Shown piece by piece: positions 8,877-19,437 of a stretch of 64,000 bases of DNA. The position numbers and the translations under genes are program-made. The notes beneath the pieces were generated by a model that was not told the DNA's origin, searched no databases, and was given only the letters and a program-made list of their open reading frames with translations. Numbering within the stretch: position 1 is the first letter of the stretch; each line of letters opens with the position of its first letter. The DNA comes from Pseudomonas sp. ERMR1:02 (GTDB lineage Bacteria; Pseudomonadota; Gammaproteobacteria; Pseudomonadales; Pseudomonadaceae). The DNA is taken from contig NZ_NKJI01000004.1 of assembly GCF_002277815.1 (NCBI RefSeq), positions 310,001 to 374,000 on the forward strand, written 5' to 3'.

Positions 8877-10595
8877 ATGCGCTCACTTGCACTCCTTGCC
8901 TTGACCCTGATGCTCACCGCGTGCGGCAACGGCGAATCACCGTTACCTCCCGACGCCCGTCTGCCGGACGGCGGACGCTATCGCGGCGATCTGGTCAATG
9001 GATTGCTGCAAGGCCAGGGCCGCATCGATTACCCGAACGGCAGCTGGTATGCCGGCGAATTCGACAAGGGCCAATGGCATGGCCAGGGCGAATGGCATGG
9101 CAGCAACGGCGAGGTCTACCGCGGGCAGTTCAATCAAGGCCTCTTCGACGCCCAAGGCAGCCTGACCACCAATGGCAGCAGCTACAACGGCGGTTTCAAG
9201 CTCGGCCGGCGCGACGGTGAAGGCACCCTCAAAGAAAACGGCATGACCTACCGTGGCGAATTCAAGGCTGATCAGTATTCAGGGCTTGGTCATCTGGAAC
9301 TCGAAGATGGCAGCGCCTACCAGGGTCAGTTCGCTCACGGCAAACCCAACGGCGAAGGCCAGCGCAGCGACGGCAACGGCAATCAGTTCACCGGGCACTT
9401 CGTCGATGGTCAGCTGGAAGGCAACGGAACATTCAACAGCGCTGATGGCGACATCTATGTCGGCGGCTTCAAGAACAATCAACTGCACGGCAAGGGTCGC
9501 TACGAAAACGCTGACGGCGATGTCTGGCTGGGTCAATTCAAGGAAGGCTCGCTCAATGGCAAGGGCGAGTTGATCGGCGCCGACGGCAGTCATTACATCG
9601 GCAATTTCAATGACTGGCGCTTCAGTGGTCAAGGTCGCTTGAACCTGGCCGATGGAAGCTTCTACGTCGGCCAGTTCGATAACGACGCCTATTCCGGTCG
9701 TGGCACCCTGGTGCTGACGGATGGTTCGGTGCGCAGCGGCACCTGGATCAATGGCCAGCGCGTACGTGACGCCGATGGCAAGTTGCTGCCTGACACCCTC
9801 GAACTCGGCCTGCTGGCCCAGGGGCGCCTGCTCGAAGATGCGCTAAGTAGCGTGCCAGCCTCGACCCCGGCGGTAGAGCTGTACACCCTGACCCTGGGCG
9901 GCGACGGCAAGCAGAGCGTGTTCCTGCGCGAATCCGACTACGTCGCCAACATGCTCGCCAGTCGCTTTGGCGCCTTTGGCCAGATCCGCCTGGTGAACCA
10001 CCGCGATCACTTAAGCGACCGGCCAATGGCCACCCGGGAAAACCTGCGTCGCGCGGCCCAGACCCTGGCCGAACGCAGCGGCCCGGAAGATTTGATTTTC
10101 ATTTACATGACCAGCCACGGCACCAGTGAGCACGAACTGGTGCTCGACCAGCCACGCATGGAGCTGGCCGACCTGCCGGCCGACGAACTGGCCGCGGTGC
10201 TCGCCCCACTGAAAAACCGCGACAAGATCATCGTGATTTCCTCCTGCTACTCCGGCGGCTTCATCCCCGCCCTCAAGGATGAACGCACCCTGATCATGAC
10301 CGCTTCGCGGGCCGACCGCGTGTCCTTCGGCTGTTCGGAAGAAGCCAACTTCACCTACTTTGGCGACGCCCTGTTCGCCCAGGCATTGAACCAGACCGAT
10401 GATCTGGAACAAGCCTTCAAGCTGGCCAAGGCTACCGTCGCCGAGCGTGAACTGGCCGACGGTTACGAAGCCTCCGAGCCGCAGATATGGGCGCCGAAAA
10501 CCGTGCTGTCGCACTGGCAGTTACTGCGCAAACAGCAAGCACGCAAAGCACTGCAAAGTGTGTCGATTGAAAGCAAGGATGCAAAGACCAACTAA
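8877..10595 (+). CDS. Lipoprotein with MORN repeats and a C-terminal peptidase C13 (legumain-like) domain
   Basis: 572 residues. A lipoprotein signal ends at LTAC (cysteine near residue 16). About a dozen 23-residue MORN repeats of the type YxGxFxxGxxxGxG run from about residue 30 to 290. The C-terminal part is a caspase-like C13 peptidase with IYMTSHG (histidine near residue 413) and VISSCYSGGFI (cysteine near residue 458), the expected catalytic dyad. MORN repeats often bind lipids or act as scaffolds; a surface or periplasmic protease anchored to the membrane is inferred. The substrate is unknown. No strong ribosome-binding site is seen before the ATG. Confidence 0.9.
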   Translation: MRSLALLALTLMLTACGNGESPLPPDARLPDGGRYRGDLVNGLLQGQGRIDYPNGSWYAGEFDKGQWHGQGEWHGSNGEVYRGQFNQGLFDAQGSLTTNGSSYNGGFKLGRRDGEGTLKENGMTYRGEFKADQYSGLGHLELEDGSAYQGQFAHGKPNGEGQRSDGNGNQFTGHFVDGQLEGNGTFNSADGDIYVGGFKNNQLHGKGRYENADGDVWLGQFKEGSLNGKGELIGADGSHYIGNFNDWRFSGQGRLNLADGSFYVGQFDNDAYSGRGTLVLTDGSVRSGTWINGQRVRDADGKLLPDTLELGLLAQGRLLEDALSSVPASTPAVELYTLTLGGDGKQSVFLRESDYVANMLASRFGAFGQIRLVNHRDHLSDRPMATRENLRRAAQTLAERSGPEDLIFIYMTSHGTSEHELVLDQPRMELADLPADELAAVLAPLKNRDKIIVISSCYSGGFIPALKDERTLIMTASRADRVSFGCSEEANFTYFGDALFAQALNQTDDLEQAFKLAKATVAERELADGYEASEPQIWAPKTVLSHWQLLRKQQARKALQSVSIESKDAKTN

Positions 10596-10622
10596 GCTGA
10601 TGAGTATCAAGGGAGAAACACT

Positions 10623-11264
10623 ATGTACTTGACGCCTCAGCACGTATTGCTTGCCGGAGCCACCGGTTTGACCGGTGAACATTTGCTCGATCGCTTGCTC
10701 AACGAGCCAACGATTACGCGGGTACTAGCACCCTCACGCCGGCCACTGGTCAGGCATCCCCACCTTGAAAACCCGGTCGGCGACCCGGCGATGTTTCTGC
10801 CGCAATTGAGCGGTCGCGTCGACATTGCCTATTGCTGCCTGGGCACCACCATCAAGCAGGCGGGTTCGGAACAGGCCTTTCGCGCTGTGGATCTGGACAT
10901 GGTGGTGGCGTTCGCCAAGCGCGCTCGTGAAATGGGTGCCCGGCACTTGATCGTGATCAGTGCTTTGGGGGCCGATCGGAGATCCTCGGTTTTCTACAAC
11001 CGGGTTAAAGGCGAGATGGAACACGCACTGCGCGCGCAGGATTGGCCGCAACTGACCATTTGCCGTCCCTCGCTGCTTCTGGGCGAAAGGATGGAGCCGC
11101 GCCTGGCGGAAAAAGTCGCCGGCCCCCTGTCACGGCTGATCCCCGGCAAATACCACGGCATCGAAGCCTGCCAAATGGCCCGCGCCATGTGGCGCCTGGC
11201 ACTGGAAGAGCAGGATGGGGTGCGGATTGTCGAATCGGATGAGCTGAGGAAGTTAGGCAAATAA
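10623..11264 (+). CDS. NAD(P)-binding Rossmann protein, atypical SDR (HTATIP2-like)
   Basis: A 213-residue protein with an N-terminal dinucleotide-binding loop [18 protein letters not shown], then [16 protein letters not shown] and [20 protein letters not shown], where YNxxKGEME matches the atypical SDR active-site region. GAGAAA lies just upstream of the ATG at 10623. It follows the MORN-C13 gene by 27 bp and could be cotranscribed. The substrate cannot be told from sequence. Confidence 0.88.
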   Translation: MYLTPQHVLLAGATGLTGEHLLDRLLNEPTITRVLAPSRRPLVRHPHLENPVGDPAMFLPQLSGRVDIAYCCLGTTIKQAGSEQAFRAVDLDMVVAFAKRAREMGARHLIVISALGADRRSSVFYNRVKGEMEHALRAQDWPQLTICRPSLLLGERMEPRLAEKVAGPLSRLIPGKYHGIEACQMARAMWRLALEEQDGVRIVESDELRKLGK

Positions 11265-11292
11265 TCTACGGCATCGTAGCGGACGCCTTCGC

Positions 11293-11317
11293 TGTAGGAG
11301 CGAGGCTTGCCCGCGAA
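11293..11317. repeat. Single REP unit
   Basis: One copy of TGTAGGAGCGAGGCTTGCCC followed by GCGAA, without the usual inverted partner. It lies between the convergent SDR-like and YceK-like genes. Confidence 0.85.
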
Positions 11318-11345
11318 AGGCTCGCCACCGACTCCACGCCGAGCG

Positions 11346-11630
11346 CTATAACCCACCCGTCGCCTGAAAACTCACACCTAAAACCGTCAGCAACGACAAC
11401 GGTAACAACAACGTGTCAAGCAAGGCACTGGCCGGCAGATCAACCCCCGGATAGCCCGGCGCCTCGGCACCAAATCGGTCCTTGGCGCAGCACCCTCCAT
11501 TCATCGCATACAAATCCAGCCGCGTCCCGGAGTACACCACCGGCGCACCCGGTTTGGCAGCATCCAGCGTACGCGCCGTGGCGCACCCCGCCAGCTGCAA
11601 TGCCAGCAGAATGATAAGCAGCTTATTCAT
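11346..11630 (-). CDS. Small YceK/YidQ-type lipoprotein
   Basis: A 94-residue protein with a signal sequence [16 protein letters not shown] ending in a lipobox (LAGC). The mature part has [20 protein letters not shown] and a hydrophobic tail [17 protein letters not shown], the pattern of the YceK/YidQ lipoproteins of unknown function. Its start overlaps the ubiX stop by 8 bp, indicating coupling with ubiX. Confidence 0.85.
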   Translation of the reverse strand: MNKLLIILLALQLAGCATARTLDAAKPGAPVVYSGTRLDLYAMNGGCCAKDRFGAEAPGYPGVDLPASALLDTLLLPLSLLTVLGVSFQATGGL

Positions 11631-12255
11631 CGCTGGTCAGATGGTGTTCGCCCCAACGCGGCAGCATGTCCTGGGGGACGTTCAGCAGGTTGAGAATCCG
11701 CGCCACCACGAAATCGATCAGGTCATCGATGGTTTGCGGCTGATGATAGAAGCCTGGCGATGCCGGCAGAATCGTCACACCCATGTTCGACAACTTGAGC
11801 ATGTGCTCCAGGTGAATGCTCGAATACGGCGCTTCACGCGGCACCAGAATCAGCTGACGGCGCTCCTTCAACGTCACGTCGGCGGCACGCTCGATCAGGT
11901 TGTTGCAGGCGCCGGTCGCGATGGCCGACAAGGTTCCGGTGGAACACGGCACCACCACCATCGCCGCCGGCGCTCCGGAGCCCGAGGCTACCGGCGACAT
12001 CCAGTCTTCCTTGCCATACACGCGGATCTGCCCGGCGGCCGCGCCGGTGTATTCGGTGAGGAAGGCCTGCATCATTTGTGGTTTGGCGGGTAGTGTGACA
12101 TCGGTCTCTGTAGCCATCACCAGTTGCGCAGCCTTGGAAATCAGGAAGTGCACTTCGCGGTCATCACGCACCAGGCAGTCGAGCAGGCGCAAGCCGTACT
12201 GGGCGCCGGAAGCGCCGGTCATCGCCAGCGTAATGCGGTCCGGACCGTTGTTCAT
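11623..12255 (-). CDS. ubiX: Flavin prenyltransferase UbiX
   Basis: Joins dimethylallyl phosphate to FMN to make the prenylated flavin cofactor of the decarboxylase UbiD in ubiquinone synthesis. The 210-residue flavoprotein starts with the FMN-binding [20 protein letters not shown] and has [20 protein letters not shown] and [20 protein letters not shown], all typical. Its ATG overlaps the mpl stop (ATGA). mpl-ubiX-lipoprotein form a tight run. Confidence 0.95.
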   Translation of the reverse strand: MNNGPDRITLAMTGASGAQYGLRLLDCLVRDDREVHFLISKAAQLVMATETDVTLPAKPQMMQAFLTEYTGAAAGQIRVYGKEDWMSPVASGSGAPAAMVVVPCSTGTLSAIATGACNNLIERAADVTLKERRQLILVPREAPYSSIHLEHMLKLSNMGVTILPASPGFYHQPQTIDDLIDFVVARILNLLNVPQDMLPRWGEHHLTSDE

Positions 12256-13601
12256 TTGAGTGCCTCGGCGAGTTTGCCGTGCAGGCCGCCAAAGCCGCCG
12301 TTGCTCATGATCACCACGTGGGTGCCCGGTTGCGCCTGGCCTTTCACGTGCTCGATGATGCCTTCCAGCGAATCACTGACAATCGACGGCACGGTGCACA
12401 GCGCCGCAGTGGCCGCCAGGTCCCAGCCGAGATTGGCCGGTGCATACCAGATCACCTGATCGGCATCGACCACGCTCTCCGGCAAACCGTCGCGGTGCGC
12501 GCCAAGTTTCATGGAATTGGAGCGCGGTTCGATGATCGCGATCAACGGCGCATCGCCGATGCGCTTGCGCAGACCGTCGAGCGTGGTCGCAATGGCAGTC
12601 GGGTGGTGAGCGAAGTCGTCATAAATGGTGATGCCACGCACGTCCGCAACTATCTCCATGCGCCGCTTCACGCTTTTGAAAGCGCTCAATGCAGCGATGC
12701 CCATGGGCGGCACCACACCGACATGTCGCGCTGCAGCAAGGGTAGCCAGTGCGTTGGCGACGTTGTGCTGACCGGTCATGTCCCACTCGACCACGCCTTG
12801 GGAAACCCCTTCGAACATCACTTCGAAGGCCGAACCGTCTTCACTGAGTAACTTGACCTGCCACTGCCCTCCGGCGCCCGTGGTTTGCACCGGGGTCCAG
12901 CAGCCCATTTCGATAACGCGCTGCAAAGCCGGTTCGGTGGTCGGATGAATCACCAGGCCTTCGCTCGGAATTGTCCGCACCAGGTGATGGAATTGCCGCT
13001 CGATGGCGGGCAGGTCCGGGAAGATATCGGCGTGGTCGAATTCCAGGTTATTCAGGATCGCCGTGCGCGGGCGGTAGTGAACGAATTTGGAGCGCTTGTC
13101 GAAAAATGCGCTGTCGTATTCATCGGCTTCGATCACAAAAAACGGTGTGCCACCCAGACGCGCCGACACCGAGAAGTTCTGTGGCACGCCGCCAATCAGG
13201 AAGCCCGGGCTCATGCCCGCGTGCTCCAGCACCCAGGCGAGCATGCTGCTGGTGGTGGTCTTGCCGTGAGTGCCGGCAACCGCCAGCACCCAGCGACCTT
13301 GCAGGACGTGATCGGCCAGCCATTGCGGGCCGGAGACGTAAGGCAGGCCTTTGTTCAGCACATATTCCACCGCCGGATTGCCGCGCGACATGGCGTTGCC
13401 GATGACCACCAGGTCGGGTGCCGGATCGAGTTGCGCCGGGTCGTAGCCTTGGGTCAACTCGATGCCCTGAGCCTCAAGCTGAGTGCTCATCGGCGGGTAG
13501 ACGTTGGCATCGGAGCCAGTCACGTGATGGCCCAGCTCTTTGGCCAGAACCGCCATCGAACCCATGAAAGTGCCGCAGATACCAAGAATATGAATGTGCA
13601 T
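12252..13601 (-). CDS. mpl: UDP-N-acetylmuramate:L-alanyl-gamma-D-glutamyl-meso-diaminopimelate ligase
   Basis: Murein-recycling ligase that attaches recovered tripeptide directly to UDP-MurNAc, bypassing MurC-E. It has 449 residues. The N-terminus [20 protein letters not shown] is the UDP-binding fold, the ATP loop is [16 protein letters not shown] near residue 110, and the C-terminal domain has [18 protein letters not shown], which distinguishes Mpl/MurC members. It is the first gene of the mpl-ubiX run. Confidence 0.95.
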   Translation of the reverse strand: MHIHILGICGTFMGSMAVLAKELGHHVTGSDANVYPPMSTQLEAQGIELTQGYDPAQLDPAPDLVVIGNAMSRGNPAVEYVLNKGLPYVSGPQWLADHVLQGRWVLAVAGTHGKTTTSSMLAWVLEHAGMSPGFLIGGVPQNFSVSARLGGTPFFVIEADEYDSAFFDKRSKFVHYRPRTAILNNLEFDHADIFPDLPAIERQFHHLVRTIPSEGLVIHPTTEPALQRVIEMGCWTPVQTTGAGGQWQVKLLSEDGSAFEVMFEGVSQGVVEWDMTGQHNVANALATLAAARHVGVVPPMGIAALSAFKSVKRRMEIVADVRGITIYDDFAHHPTAIATTLDGLRKRIGDAPLIAIIEPRSNSMKLGAHRDGLPESVVDADQVIWYAPANLGWDLAATAALCTVPSIVSDSLEGIIEHVKGQAQPGTHVVIMSNGGFGGLHGKLAEALK

Positions 13602-13682
13602 AGTCGACCTCGTAAAACATGGCCGCAGGTTAGCTTAGGGAGGGGAAAATCGCACCCAGAGTTTGAGAATCACCGCCGAACC

Positions 13683-13774
13683 TGTAGGAGCGAGGCTTGC
13701 CCGCGAAGGCGTGATGTCAGTCGATGATGATAGTGACTGACACTACGCCTTCTCGGGCAAGCCTCGCTCCTACA
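13683..13774. repeat. Paired REP palindrome
   Basis: Inverted arms beginning TGTAGGAGCGAGGCTTGCCC at 13683 and ending at 13774, around a loop that itself contains the inverted TGTCAGT / ACTGACA. The right end overlaps the last codon of the downstream-facing eatR gene. Confidence 0.92.
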
Positions 13775-15689
13775 GGGTCTTGGCGATACCGTGTTTACGC
13801 AGTTTTCGGTAGAGGGTATTTCGGCTCACGCCAAGCTGTTGCGCCGTATGCGTCATATGCCACCGCGTATGCTCCAGCGCGTTCAACAACGCCAGGCGCT
13901 CGGCATCCTCCAGCGGATGCTCGGACGGCTCATCAATTGCCAGCGTTATCACCGGCCGTGTCTGACGAATGATCGCGGGCAAATCCCCGAGACCAATCCG
14001 CCCGCCCTCACACAACGCCGCCAACGTACGCAGCACATTACGCAACTGACGAACGTTGCCCGGCCAGGCAAACCCCAGCAGAGCCTCCCGTGCCGGCCCG
14101 TCGATCAACACCGTCCCCCCGCCCGCCTCTTCGGCCAGTAAAAAGTCGAGCAACTGCGATTTGTCACTGCGATCGCGCAATGCCGGCAGGGCCACCTCCA
14201 GTCCGTTGAGCCGGTAATACAAGTCCTCGCGGAAGCTGCCGTCTTGCACCCGATCCAGCAGATTGCGGTGCGTGGCGCTGATGATTCGCACGTTGATCGC
14301 CTGGGGCTCGCCACCGATCGGCACCACCTGACGATCTTCCAGCACCCTTAACAGCCGCGTCTGCAAGGCCAGGGGCATGTCACCGATTTCGTCAAGGAAC
14401 AAGGTTCCGCCATCGGCCTGCTGCAACTTGCCGCGCATGCCTTCCTTGCGCGCCCCGGTGAAACTGCCGCCGCGATAGCCGAACAATTCGCTTTCGATCA
14501 GGCTTTCGGGGATGGCTGCACAGTTGAGGGCGACGAAAGCTTTTTCGGCCCGTTGACTGGCTTGATGGACGGCCTTGGCAAAGGCCTCTTTGCCGGACCC
14601 GGTTTCTCCGTTGATCAGCAACGGCACGTCCCGCTCGTACACGCGCAGGGCCTTGCGAAAATCCGCCTGCAACGCGGTATCGCCCAGGCAGATGCCCGAC
14701 AGTTGCGTACGCTTTTCATTGACCGGGCTCGGTACCAGCGGCACCGGCACGCGCCGCGGTTGCCCGCGCAACACGGCAAACAACCGCCGGCCGTCGCGGG
14801 TACGTAGCGGCCAACTGGCGCTGGCACTAACACTTGCGCGACCGAGCAATTCATCTAGTGAACAGTCGAAAAACGCCTCCACCGGTTTGCCCAGCAAGCC
14901 GCCGCGTACATGCCCCAGCAGGTTCAGTGCGCTCTGATTGACCGCACAGATCCGCCCTTCTCCGTCGAAAGCCAGCAGCCCTTCACTGAAGAGCCCGACG
15001 GACTCGGCTTGTAAATGAAAACGCAGCAGCCATTGGTTGTCGAAATAACGCAGGAAATAGCAGCTCTCAATCATCTTCGCCGAAAGATTGACCAGAGCCA
15101 TGGTGTGGAACTGACTCTGACGCGAAACGTCATGGCGCGCCGAGGACACGTCGAGCACCGCCAGCAACTCGCCATGAGGGTCGAACACCGGACTCGCCGA
15201 GCAGGTCAGGCCAGTATGGCGACCACGAAAATGTTCGTCCTGGTGGATAGTCAACGCCTGGCGCTCCACAAGGCATGTGCCGATGCCATTGGTGCCTTCG
15301 CAGGCCTCGCTCCAGTCGGCACCGAGCCAGAGCCCGGCACGTTCGAAAATCTTCCGTTCGGCGGGCGCCGTCACGCAGTTGAGGATTACGCCCCTTGCAT
15401 CGGTCAACAGCACTGCATGCCCGGCACCTGAAAGCTGCTGATGCAGGCTGGTCATTTCGTTGCCGGCAATGTGCAGCACTTGCTGCAGGCGTTCACGGCT
15501 TTCGAGGACGCGGCCATGTTCCAGCACCGTCGGCGCCATGGTCAGTGCCGGGTCGAGGTGATAGTCCTCAAGACAACGCAACCAGGAACGGGCGATGGAC
15601 GGATCGCTGCCAGGGCCGTGAAGGTGGGCTTTGCCCTGGGTCACGGTCAATACTTGTTGGGCATGGCGACTCAAATGACTGTCGTGCAT
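13770..15689 (-). CDS. eatR: Sigma-54-dependent activator of ethanolamine catabolism (EatR/AcoR type)
   Basis: 639 residues. An N-terminal GAF-type sensor region with [20 protein letters not shown] and [20 protein letters not shown] is typical of AcoR-like regulators, followed by a PAS-like part. The AAA+ domain has Walker [16 protein letters not shown] near residue 360 and the sigma-54 contact loop as GSFTGA instead of GAFTGA. A Fis-type helix-turn-helix ends the protein ([20 protein letters not shown]). It is divergent from the aldehyde dehydrogenase-permease-eutBC genes, whose promoters carry -24/-12 elements. The symbol rests on synteny with the P. aeruginosa ethanolamine locus. Confidence 0.88.
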   Translation of the reverse strand: MHDSHLSRHAQQVLTVTQGKAHLHGPGSDPSIARSWLRCLEDYHLDPALTMAPTVLEHGRVLESRERLQQVLHIAGNEMTSLHQQLSGAGHAVLLTDARGVILNCVTAPAERKIFERAGLWLGADWSEACEGTNGIGTCLVERQALTIHQDEHFRGRHTGLTCSASPVFDPHGELLAVLDVSSARHDVSRQSQFHTMALVNLSAKMIESCYFLRYFDNQWLLRFHLQAESVGLFSEGLLAFDGEGRICAVNQSALNLLGHVRGGLLGKPVEAFFDCSLDELLGRASVSASASWPLRTRDGRRLFAVLRGQPRRVPVPLVPSPVNEKRTQLSGICLGDTALQADFRKALRVYERDVPLLINGETGSGKEAFAKAVHQASQRAEKAFVALNCAAIPESLIESELFGYRGGSFTGARKEGMRGKLQQADGGTLFLDEIGDMPLALQTRLLRVLEDRQVVPIGGEPQAINVRIISATHRNLLDRVQDGSFREDLYYRLNGLEVALPALRDRSDKSQLLDFLLAEEAGGGTVLIDGPAREALLGFAWPGNVRQLRNVLRTLAALCEGGRIGLGDLPAIIRQTRPVITLAIDEPSEHPLEDAERLALLNALEHTRWHMTHTAQQLGVSRNTLYRKLRKHGIAKTL

Positions 15690-15728
15690 TTCTTATTGTT
15701 CTCCCGCGCGATGTCGGGCTCGCGTCCA

Positions 15729-15848
15729 TGTAGCAGCTGTCGAAGGCTGCGTCCGGCCGCGGAGCGGTCGTAAACTTGAATCCCGTATTTTCAATGCCGA
15801 ACCGATGCGAGTGCTTCGCCCTCGAACGCAGCCTTCGGCAGCTGCTAC
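15729..15848. repeat. REP-like inverted repeat
   Basis: Arms 15729-15751 and 15827-15848 share the GCAGCCTTCGGCAGCTGCTAC core (second REP class), one mismatch apart, around a 75-bp loop. It sits between eatR and its presumed target promoter. Confidence 0.85.
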
Positions 15849-15930
15849 CAGAGCAATGCGCCGAGCATCCTCCAGCCTAGCCTGCATTGCAATGCTGGCA
15901 AGACTGAGCAGTCACAGCCTGTGCCATAAA

Positions 15931-15959
15931 CGGTACAAAGTGTCACCGAGGCTGTACCG
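15931..15959. promoter_or_regulatory. Inverted repeat, candidate EatR upstream activating site
   Basis: CGGTACA at 15931-15937 and TGTACCG at 15953-15959 form a perfect 7+7 inverted repeat with a 15-bp spacer. It lies about 75-100 bp upstream of the sigma-54 promoter at 16034, the usual distance for an enhancer-binding activator. Binding by EatR is inferred. Confidence 0.55.
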
Positions 15960-16033
15960 AAAGCGTCACAGGCTTCGCCCGCCCGTCCGACAAAAATCGC
16001 GCAAAGCCTTGATTTGCCTGACCTGCAAGGCAG

Positions 16034-16049
16034 TGGCCCGACCTTTGCT
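16034..16049 (+). promoter_or_regulatory. Sigma-54 (-24/-12) promoter of the aldehyde dehydrogenase gene
   Basis: TGGCCCGACCTTTGCT matches TGGCACGNNNNTTGCW at every fixed position but one, with the invariant GG and GC correctly spaced. The start codon lies 64 bp downstream. Confidence 0.85.
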
Positions 16050-16112
16050 CTACGCTTATAGCATGCGCACATGCGCCTCTCTAATAAGTACAAAAGCCAA
16101 GGAGAAAACACC

Positions 16113-17632
16113 ATGCGTTACGCTCACCCCGGTACTGAAGGCGCTATCGTTTCGTTCAAGAGCAAATACGGTAACTACATCGGCGGCGAGTTCGTCGCGC
16201 CTGTTAAAGGTCAGTACTTCACCAATACCTCGCCAGTAAATGGCCAACCGATTGCCGAATTCCCCGTTCCACGGCTGAAGACATCGACAAGGCCCTGGAC
16301 GCTGCCCACGCAGCTGCCGATGCCTGGGGCGCCACGTCCGCCCAGGCCCGTTCGCTGGTGCTACTGAAAATCGCCGACCGCATCGAACAGAACCTCGAAC
16401 TGCTGGCGATCACCGAATCCTGGGACAACGGCAAGGCCGTGCGGGAAACTCTCAACGCCGACATCCCGCTGGCCGCCGACCACTTCCGCTACTTCGCTGG
16501 TTGCATCCGTGCCCAGGAAGGCAGCGCTGCCGAGATCGATGGCAACACCGTCGCCTATCACATCCATGAACCACTGGGCGTGGTCGGGCAGATCATCCCG
16601 TGGAACTTCCCGATCCTGATGGCCGCCTGGAAACTCGCCCCGGCCCTGGCCGCCGGTAACTGCGTGGTGCTCAAGCCTGCCGAACAGACTCCGCTGGGCA
16701 TCACTGTGTTGATGGAACTAATCGGTGATCTGCTGCCGCCAGGCGTGCTGAACATCGTGCAAGGCTTCGGCAAAGAAGCCGGTGAAGCCCTGGCCACCAG
16801 CAAACGCATCGCCAAAATCGCCTTCACCGGCTCGACCCCGGTCGGCTCGCACATCATGAAATGCGCGGCCGAAAATATCATTCCGTCCACTGTGGAGCTG
16901 GGTGGCAAGTCGCCGAACATCTTCTTCGAAGACATCATGAAAGCCGAACCGAGCTTCATCGAGAAAGCGGCCGAAGGTCTGGTGCTGGCGTTCTTCAACC
17001 AAGGCGAAGTCTGCACCTGCCCTTCCCGGGCCCTGGTACAGGAATCGATCTACGACGAGTTCATGAAAGTGGTCATGAACAAAGTCCTGCAAATCAAACG
17101 TGGCGATCCGCTGGACACCGACACCATGGTCGGCGCCCAGGCGTCCGAGCAGCAATTCGACAAAATCCTCTCGTACCTGGAAATCGCCAAGGGCGAAGGC
17201 GCCGAACTGCTGACCGGCGGCAAGATAGAAAAACTCGAGGGCAACCTGGCGAGCGGGTATTACATCCAGCCGACCCTGCTCAAGGGCACCAACAAAATGC
17301 GAGTGTTCCAGGAAGAAATCTTTGGCCCGGTGGTGAGCATCACCACCTTCAAGGACGAAGCTGAAGCCCTGGCCATCGCCAACGACACCGAGTTCGGCCT
17401 GGGCGCCGGCCTCTGGACCCGCGACATCAACCGCGCCTACCGCATGGGCCGCGCCATCAAGGCCGGTCGTGTTTGGACCAACTGCTACCACCTGTACCCG
17501 GCGCATGCCGCGTTCGGCGGTTACAAAAAGTCCGGCGTCGGCCGTGAAACCCACAAGATGATGCTCGATCACTATCAGCAGACCAAAAACCTGCTGGTGA
17601 GCTACGACATCAATCCGTTGGGTTTCTTCTAA
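16113..17632 (+). pseudogene. NAD-dependent aldehyde dehydrogenase (ethanolamine/acetaldehyde type), one-base deletion probably a sequencing error
   Basis: Oxidises acetaldehyde released by ethanolamine ammonia-lyase. The ATG at 16113 follows AAGGAGA at 16099. The product would be about 506 residues, the normal length for the ExaC/AcoD type. The frame breaks near residue 51: reading the C run at 16262-16265 as five instead of four restores [20 protein letters not shown] and joins the two parts. The rest is intact, with [44 protein letters not shown] (general base Glu) and [12 protein letters not shown] with the catalytic Cys. Driven by a sigma-54 promoter. Confidence 0.9.
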
Positions 17633-17658
17633 TTAGTTAGGCGGCAAACCGCATAACG

Positions 17659-17742
17659 GCCTTCGCGGGCAAGTCGGATCGCCGCCCGCTCGCTCCTACA
17701 GATCACCCGACACCTGTAGGAGCGAGGCTTGCCCGCGAAGGC
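17659..17742. repeat. REP pair with one rearranged arm
   Basis: The right arm (17715-17742) is a standard TGTAGGAGCGAGGCTTGCCC unit. The left arm keeps TTCGCGGGCAAG and CTCGCTCCTACA but has about 15 extra bases between them, so the stem would carry a large bulge. Confidence 0.75.
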
Positions 17743-17778
17743 GCCCTCCATGACACAACAAACATCGCCCTGCCGCTC

Positions 17779-17794
17779 TGGCACGGGCTTTGCG
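17779..17794 (+). promoter_or_regulatory. Sigma-54 (-24/-12) promoter of the ethanolamine permease gene
   Basis: TGGCACGGGCTTTGCG fits TGGCACGNNNNTTGCW except at the last base. It is 71 bp upstream of the permease ATG. The promoter implies that permease and eutBC can be induced separately from the dehydrogenase by the same activator. Confidence 0.85.
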
Positions 17795-17864
17795 TGCCTG
17801 CATTACACGCAAAGCAGTTCCCGAAAGTCCAAAAGATCGAACAATAAAAAGACAGCGAGGACTT

Positions 17865-19235
17865 ATGACTTCTTCCACACAGCTCAAACCCACACTCGGC
17901 ACCCTGCATCTATGGGGCATTGCCGTCGGCCTGGTGATTTCCGGCGAATACTTCGGCTGGAGCTACGGCTGGGGCACCGCAGGAACTCTGGGTTTCCTCG
18001 TCACCGCGTTGATGGTGGCGACGATGTACACCTGCTTCATCTTCAGTTTCACCGAATTGACGACTGCGATTCCTCACGCTGGCGGGCCGTTTGCCTACAG
18101 CCGACGGGCCTTTGGCGAGAAAGGCGGATTGATTGCGGGCATTGCCACCCTAATCGAATTTGTCTTTGCACCTCCGGCGATCGCCATGGCCATCGGCGCC
18201 TATCTCAACGTGCAATACCCGGAACTGGACCCGAAAATCGCGGCGGTCGGCGCTTATTTCGTGTTCATGACCCTCAATATTCTCGGCGTCAGCATCGCCG
18301 CCACCTTCGAACTGGTGGTCACCGTGCTGGCCGTCGCCGAACTCCTGGTGTTCATGGGCGTAGTTGCGCCCGGCTTCAGCTTCAGTAATTTCGTACTCAA
18401 TGGCTGGTCAGGTTCCAACGAATTCACGATTGACTCGATTCCCGGCATTTTTGCGGCCATTCCCTTCGCGATCTGGTTCTTTCTCGCCATTGAAGGTGCG
18501 GCCATGGCAGCAGAAGAAGCCAAGGACCCGAAACGTACGATTCCCAAGGCTTATGTCAGCGGCATTCTGACCCTGGTGTTCCTGGCCATCGGCGTGATGG
18601 TGATGGCCGGTGGCGTTGGCGACTGGCGTCAGCTATCCAACATCAACGATCCACTGCCCCAGGCCATGAAAGCGGTGGTAGGCAACAATTCGACATGGAT
18701 GCACATGCTGGTCTGGATCGGCCTGTTCGGCCTGGTGGCCAGTTTCCATGGGATCATCCTTGGCTATTCACGGCAGTTCTTCGCCTTGGCCCGCGCCGGA
18801 TACCTGCCCCCCAGCCTGGCGAAACTCTCGCGCTTCCAGACTCCACACCGCGCCATCCTGGCCGGCGGTGTGATCGGCATTGCGGCGATTTACAGCGATG
18901 GCTTGGTCAACCTCCAAGGCATGAGCCTGACCGCAGCGATGATCACTATGTCGGTGTTCGGCGCCATCGTGATGTACATCATCAGCATGCTGAGCCTGTT
19001 CAAACTCCGTAAGACCGAGCCGAACCTGGAGCGTACATTCCGCGCGCCGGGCTACCCGATTGTGCCGGGGATCGCGCTGTTTCTGGCCGTGGTATGCCTG
19101 CTGGCGATGGCCTGGTTCAACACCTTGATCGGCCTGGTTTTCCTCGGCTTCATGGCCGCCGGTTACCTGTATTTCCAATTGACCGCGCGACAACGCTCCG
19201 AAGCGCCGGCGGACGCTATGCTCGAAGGTGTATGA
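17865..19235 (+). CDS. eat: Ethanolamine permease (APC family)
   Basis: A 456-residue amino acid-polyamine-organocation transporter with about 12 membrane segments. The start at 17865 (MTSSTQLKPTLGTLHLWGIA) is preceded by GCGAGGA. The N-terminus reads VGLVISGEYFGWSYGWGTAG, which matches ethanolamine permeases, and IWFFLAIEGAAMAAEEAKDP with PKAYVSGI is the typical mid-protein loop. It lies between the aldehyde dehydrogenase and eutBC. Confidence 0.92.
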   Translation: MTSSTQLKPTLGTLHLWGIAVGLVISGEYFGWSYGWGTAGTLGFLVTALMVATMYTCFIFSFTELTTAIPHAGGPFAYSRRAFGEKGGLIAGIATLIEFVFAPPAIAMAIGAYLNVQYPELDPKIAAVGAYFVFMTLNILGVSIAATFELVVTVLAVAELLVFMGVVAPGFSFSNFVLNGWSGSNEFTIDSIPGIFAAIPFAIWFFLAIEGAAMAAEEAKDPKRTIPKAYVSGILTLVFLAIGVMVMAGGVGDWRQLSNINDPLPQAMKAVVGNNSTWMHMLVWIGLFGLVASFHGIILGYSRQFFALARAGYLPPSLAKLSRFQTPHRAILAGGVIGIAAIYSDGLVNLQGMSLTAAMITMSVFGAIVMYIISMLSLFKLRKTEPNLERTFRAPGYPIVPGIALFLAVVCLLAMAWFNTLIGLVFLGFMAAGYLYFQLTARQRSEAPADAMLEGV

Positions 19236-19296
19236 GTTGCACCGGCGCCGGGCTGCAAGCCCGGCGCCTGCATTACTGAAGTGCACGCAGTTTCCT

Positions 19297-19386
19297 TGTG
19301 GGAGCGGGCTTGCTCGCGAAGGCGTTGTATCAGGCGACATTTGTGTTGAATGACACTCCGCATTCGCGAGCAAGCCCGCTCCCACA
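19297..19386. repeat. Paired REP palindrome
   Basis: Inverted TGTGGGAGCGGGCTTGCTCG units beginning at 19297 and ending at 19386, between the permease and eutB. Confidence 0.92.
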
Positions 19387-19437
19387 AGGGGTTGTTTAGT
19401 GTTATCAAGATTTGTACAGAGCAGAGGACACCGCCCC

